A stretch of DNA of 64,000 nucleotides from Moringa oleifera (GCA_021397835.1 JAJFZO010000229.1:6702501-6766500); one strand, 5' to 3'. Positions 23,841 through 36,012 are shown, counted from the first letter of the stretch. Numbers and translations are program-made. Notes: generated by a model from the sequence alone, not told the origin.

Positions 23841-24861
23841 TGTCAGACCCTTGAATCTGAGTACCAAGGCGTAGGCATGGCGAGTCTTGCTCTATGCCTA
23901 CACCTACAAGTGTGGAGGACCACGCTAGCAAGGCAAAAATGCATGAGTTACATATGAAAACGAATGCGGGAGACTTGGTGAGAAATCGAGTTTCATACTT
24001 ATAGTGGCGAGATTTGCTGATGAGTTGGGAACATTGTGGAGCAAGGGACAAAGAACACAAACAGACCCATAAGCCCGCCTTAAGGGGAAAGCAGCAGAAA
24101 AGCCTCAAGCAAGCACCAGCACATGGCGATGCGAATATGTCCAGTGACGGGAACACAGGCCAGAATCCGGGAACCCAGCTTGGCATGGATGGAAAGTCTA
24201 GCAAGCAAAGATATTCCATAAAGAAAGGATATGGCTATTGGCTAGAGGAGGATCGAGGCAATAGAAGGATAAGAAAGGGATGTCTATCCCGAAAGCCAAA
24301 GGAGATAAGGCTCGAAAAGAATCCTGAACGGAAACAACCTCCTCAAGCCCATCTAAACTGGTTGGAAGTAGATAAGAAGGCTTGGAGAAGACTTTAAAGG
24401 AAATGAGATCCTTGACTAAAGGAGAGCCCTTGCGAGAGAAGGATGCTATCAAAACTTTGGAGATAAGCCTCAATGGGATAAAAGATTCGTGTTCAAGATT
24501 GGGTGGCCTATCTGAAAAACATGGGATAACTAAGAGGGAGTGTTTGAGTAGGAAACTCCTCAACTACTATAAAAAAAGGGCTTGGGTTCAGTTGAAAATA
24601 CATCAAGTAATACAAACTCAAGTATGTGGGTAGCTAGAGGCTTTGGGTGCTCTTAGAGAGAGACCCTTCTTATGTAAAGAGTTCCTTTATCTTCAATAAA
24701 GGTTGAGATAGAGTTCTCGTAATACCATCTTCTTGCTTTGCGCTTTGCATTATTGGCTCTTATTCTTCATTTTGCAGGCTTAAAAAGTTGGGCTGGTTAG
24801 GTGGACGCATCTAGCACCATCACACTAGAGTTGCGCTAATCCCACAACTAACGGTGTGACA
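23841..24861 (+). repeat. 5' LTR of the complete element
   Basis: 1021 bp, TGTCAGACCC to GGTGTGACA, so the TG...CA ends are kept. It has a TATA box (TATAAAAAAA, 24568) and AATAAA (24695-24700). It carries a single copy of the 48-bp unit that is amplified in units 2 and 7. Pol II transcription would start about 30 bp after the TATA box. Confidence 0.92.
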
Positions 24862-24864
24862 GTT

Positions 24865-24876
24865 TGGTATCAGAGC
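24865..24876 (+). promoter_or_regulatory. Primer binding site (initiator Met-tRNA)
   Basis: TGGTATCAGAGC lies 3 bp after the 5' LTR end. It is complementary to the 3' end of plant initiator methionine tRNA, the usual minus-strand primer of plant Ty3/gypsy and many Ty1/copia elements. It is not a tRNA gene. Confidence 0.9.
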
Positions 24877-24936
24877 GCGGTTTCTATCACCACTTTCTCT
24901 CAAACTCGTGGTTGATCTTATCGCTGCCAAGGCCCC

Positions 24937-25905
24937 ATGCGAGGAGGGAGTGGGTCAATGCGAGAGCGTGTCGGTCGATTGGAGGAAATCGTTGGTGCAT
25001 TGACGGAGGGATCGACATGCACGCCAGCTGAGTTGATGGAGACATTTGCCCAGCAACAATCCTCAATGGAAGAGGACATAGAAAACCTCAAGGAGATCGT
25101 GGGAGCCTCGAGATCGAGATCGGGTTGCTAAAAAGGGCTCTCCACATCCCGACAGTAAGGGCAGACTCTACAATGGCTAAGCTGAAGGTACCAGAACCAA
25201 AGTCGTTCTCTAGAGAGAGGAACGCCAAGGGGTTGGAAAACTTCTTGTAGGATATGGAGCAGTACTTCAAAGCTGCTAAATGGCCAAAACTGACCAAGTA
25301 ATGATCACATCCATGTACTTATCTGGTGATGCTAAGTTGTGGTGGCGTACCTTTATGCAGGATGACGCCATCATGGGAAGGCCTAGCATTGATGCATAGG
25401 AGGCACTCAAAAGGGAATTAAAGGAGCAATTCTTGCCATGCAACACCTCGTTCATGGCTAGGGAACAACTACAACGCCTGAAGTAGATAGGTTCAGTACA
25501 TGACTTCGTCAAGGAGTTCAGTTCACTGATGCTGGACATCAAGAACATGCCAAAGGAGGATACGTTGTTTAATTTCCTATCAGGCTTGCAGCTGTGGGCT
25601 CAAGTAGAACTGAGCCGGTGAGGTGTCAAAGACTTGCTCTCAGCATTTTTTGTGGCAGTTAGCTTGGTGGATTTCAAGTACGTAGGTGGTGCTCCTGAAA
25701 GGAAAGGTGAAAAATGAGGGAAGGTTAGAAAAGAGATGAAAAAGCCCAATGCTAAGGGTAAGAGGAAGAAGAATGCTGAGTCCAGCCAACCTCAGGGCTT
25801 ATCCCTTTTAAAAGGAAAGGGAAAGAATATGGACTAAGAGGCTTGCTTCTTATGCAACGGGCCACATAGAGCACGTGACTATCCTCGTAAGGAGAAGTTA
25901 GCGGT
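24937..25905 (+). pseudogene. gag remnant with zinc knuckle
   Basis: A capsid-like region opens at 24937 (MRGGSGSMRERVGRLEE) with a coiled-coil-like N-part. A Retrotrans_gag-type core with LWWRTF follows (near 25332). A lysine-rich stretch and a CCHC knuckle (25844-25882, CFLCNGPHRARDY) come last; the final Cys is Tyr (TGT to TAT). In-frame stops include TAG at 25248, 25397 and 25484, all explicable as TGG or CAG to TAG, plus a frameshift near 25270. Gag would form the particle and bind RNA in a live element. This copy cannot be translated through. Confidence 0.82.
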
Positions 25906-26345
25906 GCTCATGCCAACAAAGGATTCCTCTGAGGAAAAGGAAGGGAATGCCACAACTCCGGTGAATCCAATCCAACTGCTGAGTGCAATCACACCCAAGT
26001 ACTTGCAGAAATGGTTTATTTATCTCCCGGTGAAGGAAAACGGGAATGACATAATGGCAATGTTGGATACGAGAGCTACCAGTAATTTCATCGCGGAGAG
26101 AGAAGTGGGAAAGCTTGGGCTTAAGCTTTCTCCAGCCTCGGTCAAGTTCAAAGCAGTGACTGTTGAGGCGAAGGCAGTATGCAGAGCTACCACTGCCACC
26201 CTTGAAGTAGGCGAATGGAAAGGTACGTCCAACTTCATGATAACTTAGTTCGATGACTTTGATGTTATCTTGGGTGTAGAATTCTTCAGACAAACCAAGG
26301 CATCGGTGATGCCCCACTTAGGTGGACTACTCGTGGCTGATGAAT
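25906..26345 (+). pseudogene. Retroviral-type aspartic protease remnant
   Basis: A frame of 114 codons opens at 25904. The active-site motif, usually DTGA, reads DTRATSNF from 26066 (Gly to Arg by GGA to AGA). It continues to a TAG at 26246-26248, after which FDVILGVEFF (a typical second protease motif) is still readable. The active-site change and the stop would abolish processing of the polyprotein. Confidence 0.78.
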
Positions 26346-27340
26346 GAGCCCCAAGCCTAATCAGAACCGAAGCAGCAAGAAAGCTTTCGGCAGATAAGAA
26401 ACAGATTGGGTTACAATCTACAAAACAACTTAAGTCTAGACTACGGAAGGGTGAAGTGATGATGGCGGCAGCATTATTTGAGGCAAAACTAGATCAAGTT
26501 ATAGAGGTGCCTGACAAGATCGCTGAAGTGTTGAGGGAATTCAGCGACATGATGCCATCGGAGCTCCCCAAGACATTGCCTCCAAGGAGGAATGTTGATC
26601 ATATGATTGAGTTACTTTCGGGTGCTAGACCCCCTGCTTAAGCACCATATCGAATGCCCCTATTGGAACTAGTTGAACTACGGAAGCAACTAGACGAGCT
26701 GTTGGAAGCGGGTTTCATCCAGCCTTCAAAGGCCCTTTATGGCGCACCTATGCTATTCCAGCTCGTTGAGAATGTGCGTCAATTATCAAGCATTAAACAA
26801 GGTAACGGTAAAGAACAAATATCTAGTACCAAACGTTGCTGACTTATTTAATCGGTTATCAAGGGCCAAGTACTTTACGAAGCTAGACATGCGATCTGGA
26901 TACTGGCAAGTCAGAATAACTGAGGGGGATAAAGCAAAAATCGCATGCGTCATAAGGTATGGATCTTATAGCTGATGGTGATGCTCTTCGGGCTAACTAA
27001 TGCGCCCGCTACCTTTTGCAATCTTATGAATGACGTATTGTTTGAGTTTTTGGACAAGTTTGTGGTAGTCTACTTGGATGACATTGTGGTCTATAATGAA
27101 ACCCTAGAGGACCATGCAAACCATTTACGGCAAGTATTGATGCAGTGCGAGAGCACCAGCTGTACATCAACAAGGAAAAATGTGAGTTTTGCAAGTAAGA
27201 AGTGCCATTCTTGGGACATTGGGTCGGGAATGGACAGATACGGATGGATAAAAGGAAAGTGAAGGCCATCATAGAGTGGCTAGCCCCTCGAAAAGTTACT
27301 AAATTGCGATCATTCCTTGGGTTCACAAACTATTACAGAT
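26346..27340 (+). pseudogene. Reverse transcriptase remnant
   Basis: Conserved RT blocks in order: the linker with LPPRRNVDHMIEL (26577-26615), LDMRSGYWQVRI (about 26884-26919), FGLTNAPATF (26980-27010) and the catalytic YLDD box at 27071-27082. The box itself is intact. The region is broken by a stop after ARPPA at 26639, frameshifts near 26770 and 26970, and another near 27140. It would copy the element's RNA into DNA; this copy cannot. Confidence 0.85.
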
Positions 27341-27870
27341 GGTTCATCAAAGGATATTCGAGCAAGAGCAACCCTTTGATGGACTTGCTAAAGAAAGATA
27401 GCGTGTGGGTATGGACCAATGAATGCAACAAGGCTTTCGAGGGATTAAAACAGGGAGTGGCCTCAAAACTAGTACTATCCCTACTGAACTTTGAAGAGCC
27501 ATTCGAGGTAGTCATAGACGCTTCTGATTGAGCAATCGGGGGTGTGTTGGTGCAGAATGGCCATCCTGTGGCATTCGAGAGTCAAAAACTAAACGATGCA
27601 GAGCAGCTTTATTCGACTCATGAAAAGGAGATGACGGTTGTTGTCCATTTCCTAGGGACATGGTGGCATTACTTGCTTGGGATGACATTTAAGGTAATTA
27701 CTAACAATGTCGCGAATAACTATTTTTGCTCGCAGAAAAAGCTATCTTCAAAATAAGCAAGATGGCAAGAGTTTGTGGCAGAGTTTGATTTTGTGTGGGA
27801 ACACAAACTAGGCAAACAAAACATTGTTGCTGATGCACTAAGCCGTGTAGAGGTGCAAACTTATGTGGCT
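27341..27870 (+). pseudogene. RNase H remnant
   Basis: The frame continues from RT with DLLKKDS, then the RNase H start VIDASD (27511-27528) followed by TGA in place of CGA. Later come LYSTHEKEM and a GTWWHYL block. A TAA at 27754-27756 replaces the CAA codon expected before ARWQEF. The unit 7 copy has the same stop (54209-54211), so it predates the duplication of the two copies. Confidence 0.83.
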
Positions 27871-29175
27871 GCTCCGACAGGTGTCCAGAGTGACTTACTC
27901 GAGCAAATAAGATCGGTAGCTAGGGAAGATACCGAATATGCCCGACTCATGGAGGAGGTGAGCAAAGGCTTAATCCAAAGATACTAGATCGGGGATGGGT
28001 TGCTATATGCTCGGGGAGACAGATTATTTGTGCCTAAGTCTGGAGGACTTCGAAAACAGTTGCTGAGGGAAACCCATGACCCACTATGGGCAGATCACCC
28101 GGGGGTCGAGAGGATGCTCGCACTACTGATAAGAACCTATTACTAGCCCATGTTGATGGAAGATATGGAGGCCTATGTTCACACATGCTTAGTGTGCCAA
28201 CATGACAAAACGGATAGAAGGAGGGAGCAGGTTTGCTCTAACCCTTGCCCATTCTGAAACACCCATAGGATTCGGTATTGATGGATTTCATTGTGGGCTT
28301 CCCAAAGGTAAAGGGACTATCTACTATAATGGTGATTGTTGATAGGTTCTTAAAGTATGCTATCTTTGTTCCTGTTACTTGAGCGTGCCCAGTTGATACA
28401 GCCGTTGAGATGTTTTTCAAACACGTTGTTAAGTTATTTGGGTGCCGAAAGACATTGTGAGTGACAGAGATGCCAGATTCATGAGAAGATTTTAGACAGT
28501 GTTACTAAACATGATAGGAATAGAACTCAAATTCTCCATAGCAAACCATCCACAAATAGATGGTCAAACGGAAAGGGTAAATAGCTTGCTAGAGGAGTAT
28601 TTGCGACACTACGAGACTGCAAGCTAAAGAGATTGGCTTGAATTGTTGGGTGTAGCGCAGTTTTTCTACATCATCCACCACTCGTCATCAACAAGTCTAA
28701 GTCCCGCAGAGGTAGCTTTCGGGCAACAACCAACGATGCCTCATGAGATAGCCAAGCAGAGGAGCCAAGGATGCTGTCTAGTAGCCTACTGCTATGCTCG
28801 GGATAAGCAAGAGTTGATTAACCAAGCGAGGGATAGCCTTTTTTAAGGCACAGAGGCGTATGCAAAAATATGCTGACAAAAAGAGACATGATGCTGAGTT
28901 CCAAGTTGAGGACAAGGTGCTACTGAAGCTGACACCCCAAATTTGGAAGAAAATCACGAATAAGGGAGTTCATTGAGGCCTTATCCCAAGGTATGATGGA
29001 CCATTCAAGATCGAGAAGAAAGTTGGAGTAGTAGCTTATAGGTTGAAGCTACCGCAACATCTAAAAATGCACCCACCCAACATTCCACATGAGCTTCCTT
29101 AAAGAGTTTCAGGAAGATGCCGATTGCAGACGCAAGCAAGCTAAGCGTTCAGCATCGGTAACTCGAGTTCAATTT
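27871..29175 (+). pseudogene. Integrase remnant
   Basis: The zinc-binding part retains HPGVERML and a TCLVCQHDK motif (28180-28206). The catalytic core shows MDFIVGFPK (about 28280), SDRDARF (28463) and TERVNSLL (28570). It has several stops and a one-base loss at about 28440 (GGG for GGGG before TGCC) that is shared with unit 7. A late part matches HPTFHVSFLKEF near 29080, with a 4-bp-scale disturbance. The enzyme would insert element DNA; this copy is dead. Confidence 0.83.
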
Positions 29176-29798
29176 AAAGTCCTTCCATGTTGAGTCAGCA
29201 GCAAAAAACCTATCTGACATGAATTAGGAAAGTGAAGATGGTGGAAGCCTCGAATTTCTTCACAACGTGCTTGACTTTCGGAGGACGTAAAATCTTTCAT
29301 GAAAGAGGGACGAGCAAGTGACGGATTGGTAAAAAAAAAAAAAGGTAGGCCTTCTGAGGTTGTAATTGTATAGTGGTATCTGAAAACATATCTTATGGAC
29401 GCCCTAAAGCACTCTTGGTATCATTATGAATATACAAAGCAAAACTGTGAAAGCCTAGAAATGTACATACCCATTTAAGATATGATATAAGGCTAATCGT
29501 CAAGAGAGTTCTACTCTCCGCTCGTCATAAAAAAGAAGAGGTTGTTCCAATTCTGGAACGAGAAGAGCCCGTGGTATTAGGGGCTCCTGCTCGGGAACAA
29601 GCTCTTCTCTCGGTGGATTGTGACGAGAGCTGAGGTTGCTACACTTTATAGATGTTCATACGATTCTTGTGGATCTTGGGATTAAAAAAACCTCTCATTA
29701 GGTCTTTACTAAATGATTGTCCACCTTCTCAAGTGTCTCTACCATACCCTTAGAAAGTGACAGCGGATGACTTCTATTACTAAATGAGAGCACTTTTT
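29176..29798. other. 623-bp insertion of unknown origin in the element
   Basis: The unit 7 copy reads straight through from TTCAATTT to GACAAGGAAATAG (about 55615-55630). Here 623 bp intervene between the same two points, with TTT at both joints and no clear target duplication. The insert is AT-richer than its surroundings and contains A13 near 29329. It has an inverted pair GTTCCA/TGGAAC (29544-29559) and another GAGAAGAGC/GCTCTTCTC (29560-29568, 29601-29609). It has no long open frame. It resembles neither rDNA nor the element. Organellar filler DNA or a small non-autonomous element are possible; I do not recognise it. Confidence 0.7.
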
Positions 29799-29992
29799 GA
29801 CAAGGAAATAGAGAAAATCCTTGATCGTCGAATAGAAGGCTATAGTAAGATGAATCAAAGGACACATTACTTAGTCCAGTGGAAAGGCACTAGTGAGGTG
29901 GATGCGAGTTAGGAAAAGGATCCACATTGTGGCAATTCGAGGACCAGATAAGGCCATACCACAACACTAAGCTAACGAGGGCGTTGGGCTCT
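29799..29992 (+). pseudogene. Chromodomain remnant of the integrase C-terminus
   Basis: It resumes after the insert with DKEIEKILDRR, then YLVQWKGTSEVDAS followed by a TAG where unit 7 has TGG (W of ASWE). A further base loss shifts the frame at CCACATTG. The chromodomain of chromoviruses binds histone marks and steers integration to heterochromatin. Confidence 0.8.
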
Positions 29993-30008
29993 TCTGATGG
30001 GGGTGGTT
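29993..30008 (+). promoter_or_regulatory. Polypurine tract before the 3' LTR
   Basis: TGATGGGGGTGGTT lies immediately upstream of the 3' LTR. The other copies read AGTGGGGGTGGTTT, so it is the likely plus-strand primer site. Confidence 0.65.
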
Positions 30009-31033
30009 TGTCAGACCCTTGAATCTGAGTACCAAGGCGTAGGCATGGAAAGTCTTGCTCCATGCCCGAACCTACAAGTGTGGAGGACCACGCTAGCAAG
30101 GCAAAAATGCATGAGTTAGATATGAAAACGAATACGGGAGACCTGGTGAGAAATCGAGTTTCATACTTATAATGGCGAGATTCGCTGGTAAGTTGGGAAC
30201 ATTGTGGAGTGAGGGATGAAGCACGCACACAAATAGACCCATAAGCTCGCTTAAGGGGAAAGCAGCAGAGATGCCTCAAGCAAGCACAGCACACGGCGGT
30301 GTGAATATGTCCAATGACGGGAACACAGGGCAGAATCCGAGAACCTAGCTTGGCGTGGACAGAAAGTCCAGCAAGCAAAGATATTCCACAAAGAAAGGAT
30401 ATGGCTATTGGCTAGAGGAGGATCAAGGCGACAGAAGGATAAGAAAGAGATGTCTATCCCGAAAGCCAAAGGAGATAAGGCTCGAAAAAAGTCCTGAACG
30501 GAAACCACCTCCTCAAGCCTATCCAAACCGGTTGAAAGCGGATAAGAAGGCTTAGAGAAGATTTCAAAGCAGATGAGATCCTTGACTGAAGAAGAATCCT
30601 TGCGGGTGAAGGATGCTATCTAAACTTTGAAGATAAGTATCAATGGGATAAGAGATTCGTGATCAAGATTGGGTGGCCTATCCGAAAAATGTGGGATAAC
30701 TAAGAGGGAGTGTTTAAGTAGGACACTCCTCAACTAGTATAAAAAGGCGACTTAGGTTCAGTAAAAAATATATTGAGTAATACAAACTCAAGTGTGTGGG
30801 TAGCTAGAGGCTTTAGGTGCTCCTAGAGAGAGACCCTTCTTTTATAGAGAGTTCCTTTATCTTCAACAAAGGTTGAGAAAGAGTTCTCGTAATACCGTCT
30901 TCTTACTTTGCGCTTTGCATTGTTGGCTCTTATTCTTCGTCTGGCACGGGCTTAGAAAGTTGGGCTGGTTAGGTGGACGCATCTAGAGCCATCACACTAG
31001 AGTTGCGCTGTTCTCACAACTGATGATGTGACA
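30009..31033 (+). repeat. 3' LTR of the complete element
   Basis: 1025 bp, TGTCAGACCC to GATGTGACA. The TATA box is kept (TATAAAAAGG, 30738). The poly(A)-type signal is AACAAA instead of AATAAA at about 30875. It differs from the 5' LTR at many positions, so the insertion is old. 18S CCTACTATGG follows at 31034. Confidence 0.92.
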
Positions 31034-31638
31034 CCTACTATGGTGGTGACAGATGACAGAGAATTAGGGTCCGATTTCGAGCAGGGAGCCTGAGAAATGG
31101 CTACCACATCTAAGGAAGGCAGCAGGCTCATAAATTACCCAATCTTGACACGGAGAGGTAGTGACAATAAATAATAAAATCGGGCTCTTCGAGTTTGGTA
31201 ATTAGAATGAGTACAATTTAAATCCCTTAACGAGGGTCCATTGAAGGGCAAGTCTGGGGCCAGCAGACACAATAATTGTAGCTCCAATAACATATATTTA
31301 AGTTGTTGTAATTAAAAAGCTCGTAGTTGGACCTTGGGATGGGTCAGCTAGCCTATCTATGGTATGCACCGGTTGGCTCGTCCCTACTGCTGATGATGCA
31401 CTCCTAGCCTTAATTGGTCGGATCGTGCCTCCAACGCTGTTACTTTGAAGAAATTAAAGTGTTCAAAGCAAGCCTATGCTTTGAATACATTAGCATGGGA
31501 TAACATCATAGGATTTCGATCTTATTTTGTTAGCCTTTGGGAACGGAGTAATGATTAACAGGGACAGTCGGGGGCATTCGTATTTCATAGTCAGAGGTGA
31601 AATTCTTGCATTTATGAAAGATGAACAACTGCAAAAGT

Positions 31639-31684
<46 letters not shown>

Positions 31685-31691
31685 TAAAGAT

Positions 31692-31729
<38 letters not shown>

Positions 31730-31801
31730 AACCAGGGATCAGCGGATGTTGCTTTTAGCACTCTGCTGGCACCTTATGAGAAATCAAAGTCTTTGGGTTT
31801 T

Positions 31802-31870
<69 letters not shown>

Positions 31871-31911
31871 GCGGCTCAATTTGACTCAACACAAGGAAAC
31901 TTACTAGGTCT

Positions 31912-31942
<31 letters not shown>

Positions 31943-32209
31943 TTTTCTTGAATCTATGAGTGGTGGTGCATGGCCGTTCTTAGTTGGTGGAGCAATTTGT
32001 CTAGTTAATTCCTTTAACGAAGGAGAACTCAGCTTGCTAACTAGCTACATGGAGGTGACCCTCCACCGTCGAATTTTTAAAGGGACTATGGCCAGTTAGG
32101 CCAAGAAAGTTTAAGGCAATAACAGGTTTGTGATGCCCTTAGATGTTCTGGGCTGCACGCATACTACATTAATGTATTCAACGAGTTTATAGCCTTGGCC
32201 GATAGGCTT

Positions 32210-32257
<48 letters not shown>

Positions 32258-32500
32258 TTGGACTTCAATGAGGAATTCCTAGTAAGCGCGAGTCTTCAGC
32301 TCGCATTGACTACATCCCTACTCTTTGTACACATCGCTTGTCACTCTTATCAATGGAATGGTCTAGTGAAGTGTTCGGATCACAGCGATGTGGACGGTTC
32401 GCCACTCACGACATCACGAGAAGTCCACTGAACCTTATCATTTTGAGGAATGAGAAGTCATAACAAGGTTTCCGTAAGTGGACCTGTGGAAGGATCATTG
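31034..32500 (+). rRNA. 18S rRNA 3' part, interrupted gene (unit 3)
   Basis: The 18S continues after the element from CCTACTATGG to GGAAGGATCATTG. It includes the 61-bp segment lost in unit 1 (GTCGGGGGCATTCG, 31566). The 530 loop is badly changed (GGGCCAGCAGACACAATAA near 31257). With the 132-bp 5' piece the gene has about 1.6 kb of 18S, split by 7.2 kb of transposon. It is a pseudogene. Confidence 0.93.
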
Positions 32501-32745
32501 TCGAAAACTCACTCAATGAAATGACCCGCGAGCATGTTGTAAACACACCGAAAGCGCAGAGAGCTCTCGAGCCCCCTGTCCCGCCTCAGGTGGCTAGGGT
32601 GCACAGGTTGGGGCCCAAGCTCTTCATCACGCACCACAAAATCCATAGCGCGGGATACGCCAAGGAACTCGAATGAAAAAGCATGCCCCAGTCGCTTCGA
32701 TCTCAATGCGCGATTGGCGATCGCGTCATCCCTAGACGATGTCTA
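32501..32745 (+). other. ITS1, unit 3
   Basis: A 245-bp spacer. The angiosperm core is nearly intact near 32656-32670 (ACGCCAAGGAACT for GCGCCAAGGAACT). Confidence 0.85.
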
Positions 32746-32909
32746 AAATGATTCTCGACAATGGATATCTTGGCTCTCGTATTGATGAAGAACGTAGCAA
32801 AATGTGATACTTGGTGTGAATTACAGAATCCAAAGAACCATCGAGTCTTTGAGCGCAAGTTATGCTTGAAGCCATTAGACCGAGGGCACGTCTGCTTGGG
32901 TGTCAAGCA
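32746..32909 (+). rRNA. 5.8S rRNA, mutated (unit 3)
   Basis: About 164 bp, colinear with plant 5.8S. GCGAAATGCGATACT reads GCAAAATGTGATACT, and GAATTGCAGAATCCCGTG reads GAATTACAGAATCCAAAG. Most changes are transitions. Confidence 0.9.
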
Positions 32910-33127
32910 CTGCCACCCTCGACCGCCTTGCATCCTTTCGGGGAGGGGAAAGACCATAGGAGGGGTGGATATTGGCCTCTCATGCTCCTTCGGCACGCGG
33001 TTGGCCTAAAAAAGAGCCTCGAGCGACGTCGCATCATAACTTAATAGGGGTAGGGAAAGCCTCATGCTCACTCTTACGCGCATCACTCGCTCGAGGCTCA
33101 TGGACCCAACGATCGATCGATTGAGAT
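32910..33127 (+). other. ITS2, unit 3
   Basis: A 218-bp spacer with GGTTGGCCTAAAAAAGAGCC at about 32999-33018, then the 26S start. Confidence 0.85.
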
Positions 33128-36012
33128 ACGACCTTAGGTCAGCGGGTTCGCCCACTAAGTTTAAGCATATCAATAAGCAGAAGAAAAGAAACTAGGAAGG
33201 ATTCCTCCAGTAACGACGAACGAACCAGGAAAAGCCCAGCTTGAAAATCATGCGCCCTCGGCGCCCGAATTATAGTATGAAGAAGCGTCCTCAGCGACGG
33301 ACTAGGGCCCAAATCCCTCAAAAAAGGGCATCAAAGAGGTGAGAGCCCCTTCTCGCCCGCACCATATAGCACCACAAGGCACTGTCGATGAGTCAGGTTG
33401 TTTGGGAATGCAGCGCTAATAGGGCCATAAATTCTGTCCAAGGCTATATACAGGCAAAAGACCAATATCGAACAAGTACTGCGAGGGAAAGATGAAAAGG
33501 ATTTTAAAAGAAGAGTCAAAGAGTGCTTGAAATTTTCAGGAGGGAAGTGAATGGGGGTCTGTGATGCACCTCGGTCAGATGTGGAACGGCCACGAGCCTT
33601 TTCGCCAATCGACTCGGGGTGTGGATCGACGGAGATCGCGATGGCAGCCTAAGCCCGAGCCTTTGATACGTTCACGGAGATGTTGTTGTCAAGATCGTGG
33701 CTGGCAATACACTCCAAGCGTCAGCCAGCGGGCTCCCTATTCGACCCGTCTTGAAACATGGACCAAGGAGTGTGACATGCATGTGAGTCAACAGGCCAGT
33801 AAACCCATAAGGCGCAAGGAAGCTAATTGGCGGGATCCCTCGCGGGTGCATCGCCGACCGACCTCGATCTTTTGAGAAAGGTTCGAGTGCGAGCATGCCT
33901 GTTAGCACCTGAAAGATGGTGAACTATGCCTGAACAGGGCGACGCCAGAGGAAACTCTAGTGGAGGCCCGCAGCGATACTAACGTCCAAATCGTTCGTCT
34001 GGCTTTGGTATATGGGCGAAAGACTAATCGAACCGTCTAGTAGCTGGTTCCCTCCGATGTTTCCCTCAGGATAGCTGGAACTCATATATGAGTTCTATTG
34101 GGTAAAACCAATGATTAGAGGCATCGGGAGTGCAATGCCATCGACTTGTTCCTAAACTTTAAATAGGAAGTACGGGGCGATTACATCGTTGAGCCATCCC
34201 ATGAAATCAAGAGCTCCAAGTGGGCCATTTTTGGTAAGCAAAATTGGTGGTGTGGGATGAACCAAAAGTTGGGTTATGATGCCCAACTACGCGCTAATCT
34301 AGAACCCACAAAGGGTGTTAGTTGATTAAGACAGCAGGACAGTAGTCATGAAAGTCGAAATCTGCTAAGGAATGTGTAACAACTCACTCGTTGAATCAAC
34401 TAGCCTTGAAAATGGATGGCTCTGAAGTGCGGGACCCATACCCGACCACTGGGGCAAGGGCCAAGCCCCAATAAGTAGGAAGGTGCGGTGGTCGCCGTAA
34501 AACCCGAGGCACGAGCCCGAGCGGAGCGACCATCAGTGCAGATCTCGTTGGTAGTAGCAAATATTCAAATGAGAACTTTAAAGGCTGAAGAGGGGAAAGG
34601 TTCCATGTGAATGGCACTTGCACATGGGTTAGTTGATCCTAAGAGACGAGGGAAGCCCATCGGATAGCGCCTCGGCGGGAGCTTCAAAAAGGGATCCAGT
34701 TAAAATTTTAGAATCGGGACGTGGAGGCTGACGGTAACGTTAGGGAGTCCAAAGACGTCGGCGAGGGTGCCAAAAAGAGTTATCTTTTCTGTTTAATAGC
34801 CTGCCCACCTTGGAAATGGCTCAGTCGAAGGTAGGGTTCAGCGGCTGGAAGAGCACCACAGGTTGCATGGTGTCTGGTGTGCCCTCGGCGACTCTTGAAA
34901 ATCCATAGGACCGAGTGCCTCCCACGCCCGGTCGTACTCATAACCGTATCACATCTCCAAGGTGAATAGCCTTTGGTCGATGGAACAATGTAGGCAAAGG
35001 AAGTCGGCAAAATGGATCTGTAACCTCGAGAAAAGGATTGGCTCTGAGGGCTGGGCACGGGGGTCCTAGTCCCGAGCCTGTTTACTATCGATGGACCACT
35101 CGAGCTGCTTCCACGGCGAGAGCGGGTCATTGCATACCGATCGAGGGACGGACTGGGAACGATTCCTTCTAGGGCCTTCCTCGGGCGTCGAACAGCCAAC
35201 TTAGAACTGGTACGGATAAGGGGAATCTAGCAGTTTAATTAAAACAAAGCATTGCGATGGTCCCTGTAGATGCTCATGCAATGTGATTTCTGCCCAGTAC
35301 TTTGAATGTCAAAGTGAAAAAATTCAACCAAGCGTGGGTAAACGATGGGAGTAACTATGACTCTCTTAAGGTAGCTAAATGCCTCGTTATCTAATTATTG
35401 ACATGCATGAATGGATTAATGAGATTCCCATTGTCCCTATCTACTATCCAGTGAAACCACAGCCAAGGGAATGGGCTTGGCAGAATTAGCGGGGAAAGAA
35501 GACCTTGTTGAGCCTAACTTTAGTTTGACTTTATGAAATGACTTGAGAGGTGTAGGATAAATAGGAGTCGAAAATGGTGAAAGTGAAATACCACTACTTT
35601 TAACGTTATTTTACTTATTTCCTGAATCGAAGACGGGGTGTCGCCCCTCTTTTTGGACCTAAGGTCGTCTTCGGCCCTTCCAATCCGGGCAGAAGACATT
35701 GTCGGGTAGGGAGTTTGGCTGGGGCGGCACATCTGTTAAAAGATCACACAGCTGTCCTAAGATGAGCTCAACAAAAACAGAAATCTCGTGTTGAACAAAA
35801 GGGCAAAAACTCGTTTGATTTTGATTTCCAGTACGAATACGAACCATGAAAGCGTGGCCTATCGATCCTTTGGACCTTCAAAATTTAAAGCTAGATAACT
35901 GGCTTATGGCAGTCAACGTTCATAGTGACATTGCTTTTTAATCCTTCGATGTCGGCTCTTCCTATCATTATGAAGTAGAATTCACCAAGGGTTGGATTGT
36001 TCACCCACTAAT

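Larger units (their letters stand above)
23841..31033 (+). mobile_element. Structurally complete Ty3/gypsy chromovirus inserted in 18S rDNA
   Basis: A 7193-bp element with two LTRs (23841-24861 and 30009-31033), a PBS for initiator Met-tRNA, gag with a zinc knuckle, protease, RT, RNase H, integrase, a chromodomain at the C-terminus and a purine-rich tract before the 3' LTR. PR-RT-RH-IN order defines Ty3/gypsy, and the C-terminal chromodomain defines chromoviruses. The chromodomain (WKG..E..ASWE..LWQFEDQI, clearest in the unit 7 copy) resembles the Galadriel type, which is a tentative call. Coding is ruined by many stops and frameshifts and by a 623-bp insert at 29176-29798. The right flank is CCTACTATGG of 18S. 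It is inactive. Confidence 0.93.

Noticed and set aside
24865..24876. tRNA gene
   Set aside because: Only the 12-bp complement to initiator tRNA is present, right after an LTR: it is a primer binding site.
23841..31033. R2-type non-LTR element in rDNA
   Set aside because: Two LTRs, a tRNA primer site and the PR-RT-RH-IN order show an LTR retrotransposon; the target is 18S, not 26S.
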